Part shown: one piece after another, positions 37,131 through 48,487 of the stretch | Layout: each line of letters starts with the position of its first letter | Position numbering within the stretch: the stretch's first letter is position 1 | Source of the DNA: Chaenocephalus aceratus | Taxonomy: Eukaryota; Chordata; Actinopteri; Perciformes; Channichthyidae | Length of the DNA stretch: 64,000 nt | Reading direction: 5' to 3' | Assembly: GCA_023974075.1 (NCBI GenBank) | Contig: CM043787.1 | Coordinates: 41,057,668-41,121,667, forward strand | Notes under the pieces: generated by a model | Databases searched by the model: none | What the model saw: the letters and a program-made list of their open reading frames with translations, nothing else | What the model was told of the DNA's origin: nothing | Position numbers and translations under genes: made by a program

Positions 37131-37539
37131 GCTACATGACCATATGATCGCCCATATTGACGCACCTCATTCCTAAACTTCTAACAGATACAACATAAAC
37201 CGATCCTTCAGCTCATATGAGCTCTCAGACACGTTCAAAATTAAACTGTCATCACTGTTTTAGCTTGCTGCTGTGTGCGCCATCGTGCGTTTACATGCAG
37301 ATGCTGGGATCCGGACGGTGCAGCTGGAGCGCTGTGCCCGCAATGACGTCACACATAATTTGGCGGGACTTGAAGAATCCCCGAGAAGATCCAGAAAATG
37401 GTCAGCATTGAAGGGCAGATTAATGGTTATCAAAGTACAAATATCCAAAATCAGTTCAGTAACGGTTTTCAAGGGGACAATATTTACTCAAATTGATGGG
37501 TTTGGATGATGGGGGAAACTCGTGTCACAGGCTCTTTAA

Positions 37540-38795
37540 GGCAATTTTTGTTTGCCTCCAGTCTTTTTCTTGTTTTGTCTCCATCAAACACAATGAAGTA
37601 AGGGTCCATTCTACTAAAACTTTTACGTGTTATTTGCCCTTCACACTGCTTAGAAAAAACTAAAGATTATTTAAGGACTCCTCTCCAGAGGGAAAGTTAT
37701 ACAGAGAGCCTATTATTTTCTGTCCGAAAGAAAAACTGGCCACTTTTAGCTAAAACTGAGAACAAATTGAGTCCTCCCTTACCTAAAGTTGACAGAAAAT
37801 AAGGATACCATTTTAACATGTGAAACACAATCGAAGCATTAATAATGATTTTACATGAAGAATGCAAAGTAACTTGAATACTTGATTAAATTGTACTTCA
37901 TTGCGACACTTAGCCTGCTTTGTAAAGTGACTTATATTAATATTCAACCATTTGATTGGATGGATTGTTATTTAATTATCATCCAAAGAAAGAATATCAT
38001 AAACAAACTTCATAGCCTACATTTAAAGCATACAAAGGGAGAAGAACATAAAGGGTGAACAAAGCAAAAATGGTGATAATGTTATCAGATCAATATGCAT
38101 GCCAACAATCTAAGATCCAGGCCTGAAATAAAGCACTTGTTGGGTTAAATGTTCTTTATTGACACCGTTGCACATTATTAGAGAAACCTTTTCCCAAATT
38201 GTCTTTTAGTTGCCCTAATAAGGCTGACCTTCAGCAATCCTCCTTGAAACTAATTAAGTGTAGCGAACTAATGTGCTTTAACAGACACTTCTCTGCCATG
38301 TTGTAATAATAGCATGAGAAACATCACAGACCGAGGTTCTAAAAATGTCAAGGCATTGCTTGAAGCTCTGTTTGCTTTATAGTGACCCTGCTACCATGTC
38401 ACTTGATAGTCACCCTGATTTAATTATTACTTTACAATCCTTTTGATAGCATAATCTCCAACTCTCATTACAGTATCTCTGAGTATGACACTTATCCTTA
38501 AATGTTAACTTTGCACAAGCTATTGTTGAATTTGTAAATCTTTTTCTGAAGTACCAAAATATGAGCATTTTTGTATTGAGAGGTATGAGTGAACTCCCTT
38601 TCACCTAAAAAGTTTCAGCAAATTCTGGAGGACATTGAGCTGGCAGTTGGTTTTGCTTTTGAAAATCCTCTTGAAAACCCTTCGACTGATCCCCTGTACT
38701 GATTGAGCAACAGAGCTGATGAGTAAGCTTTGTCATTTATTTCCAGGCAAATAAGATTGACTTTGTGTGCTGTGAAAGTGAGTTCTAGCCACTAT
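37540..38795. other. No gene seen
   Basis: Unique AT-rich sequence without coding or RNA features that could be supported. The block 38160-38300 lacks simple repeats and has several TTAGT/CTAATTAAG cores. Confidence 0.5.
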
Positions 38796-39043
38796 ATTGA
38801 AGATTGAAGATTCAATTTATTGTCATTACGTAGTACAAGTACTATGTAACAAAACGGTTTCTCTGCATTTGACCCATCCTAGTGTTTAGGAGCAGTGGGC
38901 TGCCATTATGTATGGCACCCGGGGAGCAGTGATGGGAACGGTGCCTTGCTCAGGGACACCTCGGTAGCACTTGGTCTCTCCGGGGCTTGAACTGGTGACC
39001 TTCCAGTTGCCAAGTCAAGTCCCTATGGACTTTGCCACCACCG
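38796..39043 (-). mobile_element. tRNA-derived SINE-like element
   Basis: On the minus strand a B-box-like GTTCAAGCCCCGG lies near the head. The conserved block CCGAGGTGTCCCTGAGCAAG, GGGTGCCATACATAATGG and GGGTCAAATGCAGAGAAACC follows, ending in a tail AATGACAATAAATTGAATC. This is a widespread fish repeat of SINE organisation. No clear target duplication was found. Confidence 0.65.
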
Positions 39044-39070
39044 ATGAGACCATCAACATATAATCTAGTG

Positions 39071-39430
39071 CAGTGCTTCTCAAAGTGTGGTCCGCGGACC
39101 ACTGGTGGTCCGTGAGCGCCCCCTAGTGGTCCGTGAGTATATTGGTAACATTTCACATTTGAAATAAATAAATAAATAAAAGTTTTCCGCAGTCTCGCGG
39201 GAATATCTCCACAATGGAGCGAGCTTAAGTTTCACTTTCGATTGCATGATATAGCCCAGCGCAACACCTTCATCACACATGTTTCCACTTGTTTGTACCA
39301 TTTGCAGGCGATTTGTAATCTGTTCTATAAAAACGATGTGTTTTTGGATATTTTTGGAGTTAGGTGGTCCGCGAGTGTTTTTTTTATTGGTTAAGTGGTC
39401 CTTGGTATGAAAAACGTTTGAGAAACACTG
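39071..39430. mobile_element. hAT-like MITE with CAGTG ends
   Basis: The left end is CAGTGCTTCTCAAAGTGTGG; the right end is the inverse of CAGTGTTTCTCAAACG. Inner subterminal GGTGGTCCG/AGTGGTCC motifs recur on both sides. Length is 360 bp and nothing coding is seen. An 8-bp duplication was not recognisable in the present flanks, so they may have diverged. Confidence 0.75.
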
Positions 39431-39621
39431 TGAATACATAAGAAATAATGATCAGGATGTTACAATCTCATATTTTGTTATTTCTAATGTAGTTATTTGA
39501 AGCTGCAATCATTTATTGGGACGGAGTTTTTAGATACGCATATATCCACATACATTGCTCGTGACTGTGTTTATGCCAGTATAGTGGAACATTAACAATT
39601 GCTAAGATATTTCTGCCGCAT

Positions 39622-39808
39622 ATTACTTGTTAGATGCTTTTTATCCAAAGCGACTTATATACTCAGTACTGTGGACAATCCCCACAGGAGCAATTTGGGG
39701 TGAAGTGTCTTGCCCAGGGACACAAAGACATGCTGACTGCAGTGGGGTTTGAACCTGTGACCTCCTGATCACATCACCAAGGCTCTATCCACTGCGCCCA
39801 CACGCCTC
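39622..39808 (-). mobile_element. V-SINE-type SINE
   Basis: Same structure as the copies at 13160 and 50744: a degenerate tRNA head ending at 39808, CTTTGTGTCCCTGGGCAAG, CACTTCACCCCAAATTGCTC, GGGGATTGTCCACAGTACTG and the L2-like tail GTCGCTTTGGATAAAAAGC. An insertion of CACATCACCAAGG-type sequence lies in the head. Short flanks CATATTAC and CATATAC may be the eroded target duplication. Confidence 0.83.
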
Positions 39809-41194
39809 ATATACAATGCAATCATACTTTTTCTAAAACTCAGCCAAGACTGAAGCCAGGATAATTTCAATCGACATATATTGTCATGTTTGAGACGTAA
39901 TTGCCCTATGTATCCTAATTGTTACCACAATAGAACCTTTGTATTATAATCAAAGTGTGTGCTACTTCTTCTGGGTGTTAAAATCATGCATAATAAAATG
40001 CACGTCTCTCAGAGAGCTCATTGCCAAATTAAGGGGGTCACAATATTAAGTATTTAATGGAATAGCTCATCACAAAGATAATATTTGAAAAATTAATAGG
40101 TTTTGCCCTTATTGTGCCTATTTTTATCATCAGATCGTGTGCATGTGTGTGTCTGTTTGTGTGTCTGTGTAAATGAACCAGACCTACAGTTCAGTAGAAA
40201 GTGGAAAAGGTAAATGAGGTATAGGCATTTTGGTGGTTATTTTGATAGGGCAACTACTGTACATGCATGTGTGTATTAATGTGTGTATCTTTTCACCAAG
40301 TCATAATATGGTAACTTATTTCCCATTTTTCCCATTAGGGGATAGGGGAAATTATTACAACGCCCAATGAATAAGTATAGCATGACGATTGATTTGAGAA
40401 TATCTTAACTAAGTCATTAAATTAAATCTGAGTAGTTTATAAGAAACCACGCAGAATAGCTCACAATTGAAGGGTGTTTGTACCCCCTTCCCTTAAGCAA
40501 GGACTAGAGTGCTGAAATCTTTCCGTCAAGCTAGCTGTTTATCTGTTAGAGTTGTGTTGATGCTAATATACTCTAACATCTCACATTCTTTCCTAATTTA
40601 GACGTAAAGGTTCGCCCAGAAACACAAATAATGTTCACTTAAACTTCTAAAATCCAACATTGTTCTCAATAAAAAAGCTCAACGCCCTCCAAAAAGGCAC
40701 CCTTTGAATATTCGACTGAACTTGTAGAAATGTTGTCATCTAAAAGTATTTCCTCTCTTTCATTTGATTAGCGTTAAGATGACTTTGCTTGAGTTAGTGA
40801 TGAATAAAACATTTGTTTGTACTAGGTTCCAAACAGCGGTGTTGTGAATTGAAATCAGCACGACGATGTCACAGCATGAATAACAATTAATGACTATTTC
40901 TGAGCCCCATATTGTGTAGCCTATATATTGTGTGAAAAAAAGCTTCTCGTAGTCCGTCATATATAATAATACTCACGCATATGCTTTAGGCAACCATTGT
41001 CCTTAGACAAGTAAATGAAAGTCAAGACTGTCATTTACATAATGTAGTTAATTAAGTAATGTTGTTGTGAACATTTTCAGCAAGAGTTGTGGGATGTTTC
41101 TCCATTTTAGTTTCTTAAAGTGTCCAAAAATGCTTTCTCATCAATCCAAAAAGTATATTGCGATAACACTTACCTTCCGATTCAAAAAATCCCT

Positions 41195-41199
41195 GCACA

Positions 41200-41241
<42 letters not shown>

Positions 41242-41262
41242 ACACACACACACACACACACA
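41195..41262. repeat. (CA)n microsatellite
   Basis: CA run with two single-base interruptions. It produces His/Thr-rich false open frames. Confidence 0.97.
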
Positions 41263-41439
41263 TCCACTCCCTTCCTTCTTCCCCTCCAGAGTGTGTCTCT
41301 GTTCCTCTCTCCCCAGTCGGGATTATTTACCACTACATCCAGCAGACTGAAGCTCCACAGCTACTCTGCCTCGGGAATGCCTGCAGCCATGCAGCAATCA
41401 AAGCGAAGCGTCATCCCTCTACCACCTGCACCCATGAGA

Positions 41440-42210
41440 CCAAGGGAACGAAGAGGGAAGGAGGGTAGAGTGGAAGGGGAGGGGGAGAGGACGGCTAGGG
41501 TAGGGAAGGGATAGAAACAGGGGGATGGCAAAGGAAAGAGAGATACGTGAATCTGAAACCTCTGGGACTCGGTAGAGAAGAAGGAAAGAGTGGAAGGATG
41601 AGAAAATGAGGAGAGAAATTTGAAGCAAATATATTTTTCCCTCGTCGGCTCCTTGGGACCGAGAGATGGAAGCAAGTAAGGATATAAGGAGGAATAACAG
41701 ATGGAGGGGTAAAACAAGAGGATTAGAAGATTGAAAATTGATTGCAAGATGCGTAAAGAGTAAAACAGAAGATGAAATGAAGGTGGAACATACTATTTGT
41801 TGACAAAATCGAGAGAAAAGACGTAAGGGAGAAATTGAAAAAAGGACAAGAGGGAAAAGATAGTGAGAATTGTGAGATTGAAAGAATAGAAGAAAGCAGG
41901 AGCAACAGGTCAAGTAAAACACCTTTTACTCTGCTGCCTTCCCAGGGGTTTCAGACTCTCGTCTGCCCTAAAACCCTGCGGCCCAAAAAGAGTAGAAGAG
42001 AGAGAAAGAACAATGAAGACAATGAAGACAGGAAAAGATGAGAATGAGAGGAGGGAAGAGAACAAGAATACTGAGGCATTCAAATTAAAAAGCTGGAGAT
42101 GGGAAATGGATTGCTTCAAAGGAAGTAGCTCAAAATGGGTGTAAAAAAAGTCAGAAAGGTTAAGAAACAGGAAACAATATACAGATAGGAGACAAACACG
42201 GAGGATGAAG
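41440..42210. repeat. Purine-rich low-complexity stretch
   Basis: About 770 bases whose plus strand is strongly enriched in G and A (GAGAAGAAGG, AAAGAGAGAT, GGGAGAAATT motifs), broken by one pyrimidine-containing patch near 41925-41985. It has no fixed repeat period. The long open frames on the minus strand, rich in Ser, Phe and Leu, are explained by this composition. Confidence 0.7.
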
Positions 42211-42350
42211 AACATGTATTGATATAAATCTGGTTATTTAAACTTTTTTTATTTCAAATTGATACTAGCTCCAACCCATATCTGGACAGTGTGTATCATG
42301 TGTGAAAACTGAATTTGGTGTCAGACTTTGTTTTCAGAAAAGCATTGTGA

Positions 42351-43442
42351 AGATTTGTAACGGTTCACAAACATTTTGGTTTGGTACGTACCTCGGTTTT
42401 TAGGTCACGGTTCGGTTCGTACGTTTTCAGTACAGCAGAAAAAATTATCACAAAACATAAAATATATATATTTTTTAATTATTATTAAACTGTGAATAAT
42501 GTATTCACTCAAATAAATACAAAATATAATAAAATAAACATTAAGGTGCAGCATTTCGATGAACTGAAATAATCTGTATTTGAACTGTACTGTACTAGTA
42601 CCTAAGCAGCCAGTTTGACATTATGACTTGCTTGTCATTGTATTTTCATGTTTTTTTAAAGAAAGATGTACTTGTCCACATTGCTTGCCGAAAGGGCAGA
42701 TCTGCTGGCACTAACAATGTCTCCTGCTGTGGAGAACACCCTCTCGCTAGGGACAGAGGTAGTAGCAGATACAGCCAGGTAGCGCTTTGCTAACATGGCA
42801 ACAAGGATATTTGGCGTTTGTAATAGCTTTGGCTCGGTCTGAACTTTTTGCGAGTGGTGGAGGCTTAAACGCTAGTGGGAGTTGGGTCTGCACTTCAGTC
42901 TTTTTTCTTTTGGTACCGGTAATATTCACGTTCGGGTGATGCCTTTTCAAATGAATGTGCAAGTTGTATGTATTGCCAGCCAATTGTAGTTGAACAATGC
43001 CAACAAACAGCTTTGGTTCGGTCCACCTGTCTTTGTCCGTCATCCTTGTACGTAACTGCGAAACCAAAATGTTCGCAAACCGGAGACTTCAATGATGCTG
43101 GAGGATTTTCGAGCTCAACTTTATCTGCGTTCGCCATTTCGACAGTTCCTCAAATTACTGACTACATCTGAACGCATCCCTGTGACCAGCTCTCATAGTA
43201 TGCCTCTCGTCCAATGAAATGACTTGCTCGCTCTATGACGCGATGAGCCCAATGTGAGGAAATTACTCTGAATGCTGCGACGCAGCACCTGAGATTACTT
43301 CCAAAAAGTTGTTCACGTTCTCAATTTTTTACGTTTAACGTTATATTCGTTCGGTACACTTCGGTACACAGTGTACCGAACCGAAGGGCCCGTACCGAAT
43401 AATTTCGGTACGGGTACGTGTACGTGTACCGTTACACCCCTA
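42351..43442 (-). mobile_element. hAT (BED/ZBED-type) internal-deletion derivative
   Basis: The right end reads, inverted, TAGGGGTGTAACGGTACACG. The left end has the matching TGTAACGGTTCACAAAC, with its first bases eroded. Subterminal GGTACG/GTACCG repeats occur on both sides. The minus strand encodes the start of a BED-finger transposase joined to its hATC end, so the catalytic middle has been deleted. The 8-bp target duplication is not recognisable. Confidence 0.82.
42656..43137 (-). pseudogene. hAT transposase remnant: BED finger joined to hATC dimerisation domain
   Basis: From the Met at 43137: a short leader, then a BED-type zinc finger with SPVCEHFGF, KAVCWHCSTTIG and, after a frameshift near 43000, NTYNLHIHLKRHH, giving the CX2C and HX4H-like pairs. 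A Lys-rich linker follows. Near 42815-42850 the sequence passes directly to LAKRYLAVSATTSVPSERVF and STAGDIVSASRSAL, the hATC dimerisation region, which stops at 42656. The three pieces lie in three different frames. The whole DDE/RNase H-like catalytic core between BED and hATC is missing. In an intact protein the BED finger binds DNA and hATC mediates multimerisation. Confidence 0.8.
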
Positions 43443-43818
43443 GTGAATATGCTTAAAGGTGGCAAGAATGCAAATAGCAAGAGGTCTGGCAAGAAAGGCC
43501 AGGCATACCTGATGATGGAAATGGCAATAGGTTGTTTGAAAGGGATGTCATGTGCAGGACTTGGCATCTGGTGGAAGGTTCAAGAATGGCGGGTCAAAGG
43601 AGAGTACATGGCCTGGGGGAAGTGAGCAGGAGATGGACAAAGGGACAGAGAGACAGGAAAACAACAAAGAGAGGCCAGACATCCCATCAGTCGGGTCAGG
43701 ATCTGGGCAGGCAGAACACCTGAGGTGGATGGCCTGGGGGCTGAACAGACGCGGAGCTGAGGACCGCAGGCAGATGGCCTGGGGGCAGAGCAGACATGAA
43801 GCCAATGGGGAGGAGGAC

Positions 43819-44650
43819 CAGACAACAGGGCAGAGGAATGGAGCAAGTCTGGAGTACGACCAGACAACAGGGCAGAGGAATTGAGCAAGTCTGGAGGACG
43901 ACCAGACAACAGGGCAGAGGAATGGAGCAAGTCTGGAGGACGACCAGACAACAGGGCAGAGGAATTGAGCAAGTCTGGAGGACGACCAGACAACAGGGCA
44001 GATGAATGGAGCAAGTCTGGAGGACGACCAGACAACAAGGCAGATGAATGGAGCAAGTCTGGAAGATGACCAGACAACAGGGCAGATGAATGGAGCAAGT
44101 CTGGAGGACGACCAGACAACAGGGCAGATGAATGGAGCAAGTCTGGAGGACGACCAGACAACAGGGCAGATGAATGGAGCAAGTCTGGAGGACGACCAGA
44201 CAACAGGGCAGATGAATGGAGCAAGTCTGGAGGACGACCAGACAACAGGGCAGAGGAATTGAGCAAGTCTGGAGGACGACCAGACAACAGGGCAGATGAA
44301 TGGAGCAAGTCTGGAGGACGACCAGACAACAGGGCAGATGAATGGAGCAAGTCTGGAGGACGACCAGACAACAGGGCAGATGAATGGAGCAAGTCTGGAG
44401 GACGACCAGACAACAGGGCAGATGAATGGAGCAAGTCTGGAGGACGACCAGACAACAGGGCAGAGGAATTGAGCAAGTCTGGAGGACGACCAGACAACAG
44501 GACAGAGGAATGGTCCCAGGCTCCTCCAACAGTGCAACACAATAAAACAGATACAATACTGCAAGTATGAATGGAGCAAGTCTGGAGGATGACCAGACAA
44601 CACGGCAGATGAATGGAGCAAGTCTGGAGGATGACCAGATGGGGTGAGCC
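43819..44650. repeat. 42-bp minisatellite
   Basis: About 17 contiguous units of 42 bp from 43819 to about 44510, plus two diverged units at about 44567-44640. The unit contains GAATGGAGCAAGTCTGGAGG and ACGACCAGACAACAGGGCAG. Variant sites (GAATTGAGC against GAATGGAGC, CAGAGG against CAGATG) alternate in blocks. Because 42 is a multiple of three and the unit has no stop in several frames, long false open frames appear on both strands. No gene is supported. Confidence 0.95.
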
Positions 44651-45819
44651 GCTCTAGAGGATAGGCAAGAATTTGACCAGACTGTAAGAGACACTCTTGA
44701 GGATGACATGGAGGTCGGAAATGTAGGCTAGGAAGACATTGTGGAGATGGGAGAAGACCTCCTCACCGACAAGACTTCTCTGGAGGACAGACCACTCAAA
44801 GGTCAAAGGGCAGCTGAAAACGTACTCACAACCTGACTGTATTGGACCAGGGGAGAGCTAAAGAGTAGTCCATCGCCGAGCACTTCACTACGTTGTTCTG
44901 CCTTAGAATATAAAGGGAGAACATGTTATGGGTGCCTGTTGGCTTCTCTTCATCACATATTTGTCCCCATAAACCTGGTTTTAACATATACTCTATCGAG
45001 AAAATGACATCCCATCCAAGTTAACAAGCATTCTTATTGTGTCCTTTCTAACTTCAGAGTAGTTCAATGTTATAATGTAAATAAGTACGTCAGGGTTGGC
45101 ACACTTCAGTGAAACTTGCCACATCTCTGGTCAAGGGAACCAATCCTAAAGACGTAGTCAGATGACCTTTCAACTTTCTGGATGGATTATTTTTTTTCTC
45201 AAGAACGTGGTCACTCTTTACATATTGTACTCATTAGTGCCCAACATAGAGGTGGTCTGACTGATATGCTCACAATCTGTTCTGCATGCATATATAACCT
45301 TTATGCATTAACATGGGATTTTCATGCTCCAGATAAAACAGCCATGTACAGATCACATGTTAAGATATCAGATGTACAGTATAATGAAAGACCCAATTGA
45401 AAGACCTTTAAAAGCCTAAACACAATCTAAATGGAAGCTGAAGAAAGAAAGCTCCAGTTTAAATGGAGACATTTAATTTGACAGCTCTTTGCAGAATAAT
45501 CATCCAGCGTTTAAGTCTATAAGGTCTCAATAGGATTTTTTAAATGTGAAGCTCCAATTTATTAATGCTCTCTCTATATATATATATATAAAACTGGATG
45601 AAGAGAGAGTTTTATTTTGCCTAGAGAAAAATTAATTCCTCAAAAACAAAAGATTATCTTTTTTATTTCACCTTCATGTCTATGTTGATATATTCGTAAT
45701 CTAAAACAGTCAAACCCTTTGAAGCAGGGTTTCAAATAAAGTGAAGCCACAGTGTACCGCCTCCAGCACAAGCTTTTCCCCTAATAGCTGCCAATGCAGA
45801 AAGTTAAGTCTATCCCCAA

Positions 45820-46020
45820 TTATACCATGATGAAGTTAGTCTCTCTTAATTGTCCATTAACGTAATTATCACACGCAGTAATTGCCTTTTAAAATAATGG
45901 GCACCAAAACGGCCCAATAGCTGCATTTTGATAAGCGCAACAGCTAAATTAGACCCATGAATGTTATACCTGACTGATAAAAATACACTTGGGAGTGATT
46001 AAACCACTGGAAAAAACAAG
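45820..46020. promoter_or_regulatory. Possible conserved non-coding element
   Basis: Repeat-free, with many homeodomain-type cores in a short space (TTAATTGTCCATTAACGTAA, CAGTAATTGCC, GTGATTAAACC) and a GATAAGCG core. Vertebrate enhancers often look like this, but sequence alone cannot establish it and no coding or promoter signal supports it. Confidence 0.25.
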
Positions 46021-46525
46021 TGATGTGATCATTAATGCTTAAACTGCATGGTTTACCCATTTGAAGCGCAAGAGCACGCCCATCTGATAGACGGATCTGT
46101 AAACAAGAGTGAGCTAAAAAGTGAGCTGGTTATTGTCTCCAAGGCGATCAAACGAAAAAAAAGAGGGAAGTGAAAAGAGAATAGCAGTACGAGGAGATGA
46201 GGAGGCGGCAGCTTAAAATGAAACCAAGATGTGAAGGAAAAGAGGGAAATGACACAACAGGGAAAAGAAACAAATGTGAAATGTGAGAAAAATAACAAGA
46301 GTGCAAAAGATAGAGTGAGCATAAGAGAGGGGCCGATGAAGGAAGGGGTGTCAGGGTGTCAAGATGCCTGCTGGGCCTCCTGCGAAGTGACAGCCCGATA
46401 AACACCTGAGACTCAGACGATGATGATGGGCGTCAAGGGGCGAAATGCAGCCTGGCTCTTGCTCTCGCTTCCTCTTGTCTGGTGATAATGGTAATAAACA
46501 GCAGCATAAATGAGCTTGCCACCAG

Positions 46526-46551
46526 TGTGTGTGTGTGTGTGTGTTGTGTGT

Positions 46552-46589
<38 letters not shown>

Positions 46590-46690
46590 TGTGTGTGTGT
46601 GTGTGGTGTGTGTGGTGTGTGTGTGTGGTGCGTTGTGTGTTGCGTGCGTCTGGCGTGCGTCTGGGTGTGTGTGCGTCTGAGTGTGTATGT
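46526..46690. repeat. (GT)n microsatellite, interrupted
   Basis: GT tract with interruptions such as GGTGTG and TGCGTCTG, about 165 bases. Confidence 0.95.
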
Positions 46691-48278
46691 TTGCATCATA
46701 AATGAGCTACCCTCTTCAGTTTGACAGGTCTTTATAGATGGTGTGTGCATTGCTGGGATAAAAGGCAGATCTATTTGTGCCTCATATTAGAGGAGCGCAT
46801 GGGTGGCCATCATTTCAGCTTCCACAACCCTCCCATCTTTTCCCTTCTCTTTTTCCTTCCCCTGCCTTCTCTATCTCTCGGTCTGTACTTTTTAGGGTTT
46901 TTTCTCTTTCCGTTTTCGTCACCTCAAGTGTGATATTTACTATGTTATCAGCATTGGTCTCCCTTCTCATTTTGCTGCTATTCATCCTCAAGTTTTATGG
47001 TATTTTGTTCTACTTTCATTGCCAGTGCTCTTGAAGATAAGCTCAAAATGTGAAACTGATATGATATGATATCGTTAATGATTGATTAATACTTAAAAGT
47101 GGCCCTCAAACTAACAGTGCAACAGAATAGTTAAGACTTTTCTGAGTATTATTTTGCAGTCACGGCCATCACTAAATTGGAATTTATTGTCTGTCATCCT
47201 CCTTGTCCGAGGATGAAAGGGTGACAAAGGGCTTAACAATGTTTGAGTTTGATTATGTCTCCTGGAGTGTTTACAGAGACCTACAGCAGAACGAGTGGAT
47301 GTATCAACTGCTAGCCATGTGTGTGTTTGTCTAACAAGAGTGTGTGGCTTCAGCGAGTTATGTTTGCTTTCCCTGAGAGCCCTTTCTGCGTGTGTTGTGG
47401 TTGGTCTGTGTGTGGGTGTGCACATAATGATCTTGCAATGAGAGAAAACGTGACAATACACAGAACTGGCCTTGGTCAGCTAAATGTAGGCAACAGCTTT
47501 AGTTAAGGGCTGCTCAATTATGTTTTTAAAGTTGTACTTTTTAAAACTTAGAATAGAGATTAGATATGGAGCTTTTGGCCTTGTTATGAGGACGGAATGG
47601 ACCCATAATTGGATAGCAAGTTACTTTAACTCTAAAATAATCCATCATAGCTTTGAATCTGTGCCTCTATGAGCAACAGCAAGATTTGGGGATTAGCCAT
47701 GCTTGCAAGGAGCTCGTTGACCTTTATTATTAATAATGAGCTTCTAATAAATTTCTGACAGGGTTTCTGAAGGACATTACTTTGGTAGATCTCCGTTTAC
47801 CATTATACTCACAGACATTCAGTAGTTCAGTTTTTTATTTCTTATTTTGCATTTATGAAAAGACGATCGTTGTAAATTAAAAAAATCTGACTTACAACGT
47901 TACAGCAATTCAGGGCATTGTATTGTGCTGCCAAATTATCCAAATCAGCTTAGTACATGAGCAAATAGATGAATCTGGCAAGGTAGTGCATGTGTATGTG
48001 TGTTTGTGTTTCCCGACAACACATGCAATGTATTGCTGGCTTCACATCTCTGAGCCAGAAGATCAATGGGATCAAACAGCCAGTGCTATTTCCTGAGAAC
48101 CCCATGGTTACTGGGAACCCTGGACCCAATAACAAGCCAGACCAACACTCACACAACCACATGCCACACAAATTGCATCAAAAAGTAATTTATCAAACCG
48201 AACCTGGCCAAGTGGGAATGAGACCATCGAGGCTAGTTCCGTTTAACCAGAAATGCGATGATGAAAACCTGCATGCAT

Positions 48279-48280
<2 letters not shown>

Positions 48281-48319
<39 letters not shown>

Positions 48320-48355
48320 GTGTGTGTGCGTGCGTGGTGCGTGCGTGCGTGGGCG

Positions 48356-48406
<51 letters not shown>

Positions 48407-48408
48407 TG

Positions 48409-48486
<78 letters not shown>
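48281..48486. repeat. Compound (GT)n-(GTGC)n-(GT)n microsatellite
   Basis: A GT run, then about 100 bases of TGCG repeat, then another GT run. The TGCG core is unusually rich in CpG for this region. It creates Cys/Val/Arg/Ala-rich false open frames. Confidence 0.96.

Positions 48487-48487
<1 letters not shown>

Larger units (their letters stand above)
35517..37539. mobile_element. TTAA-flanked DNA transposon with nested insertions
   Basis: The left end TTAAAGAGCCTGTGACA and the right end TGTCACAGGCTCTTTAA are perfect inverses of 17 bases, with TTAA at each extreme. This suits a piggyBac-type TTAA duplication, although the transposase is absent. Inside are a LINE 3' end with a (TTGA)n tail (about 35940-36594) and a small hAT-like element (36963-37130). 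The motif TCATGTCAATTCGGCGAACA occurs at about 35798 and again at about 36664, each followed by diverged similar sequence, so part of the host element is duplicated around the LINE. Confidence 0.75.
39809..42350. other. No gene seen; microsatellite and purine-rich DNA at the right end
   Basis: The interval is unique AT-rich DNA to about 41190, then a CA repeat (41195-41262) and a long purine-rich stretch (about 41440-42210). No exon or RNA gene could be supported. Confidence 0.5.

Noticed and set aside
41361..41922. Ser/Phe/Leu-rich open frames on the minus strand
   Set aside because: Explained by the purine-rich composition of the opposite strand; no domain or signal of coding selection.
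43819..44510. CRISPR-like array
   Set aside because: Units are contiguous 42-bp tandem copies without unique spacers, in fish nuclear DNA.
43548..44621. Long open frames (up to 357 codons) across the minisatellite
   Set aside because: The 42-bp unit is a multiple of three and lacks stops in several frames, so open frames on both strands are automatic; the peptides are pure 14-residue repeats without start context or domains.
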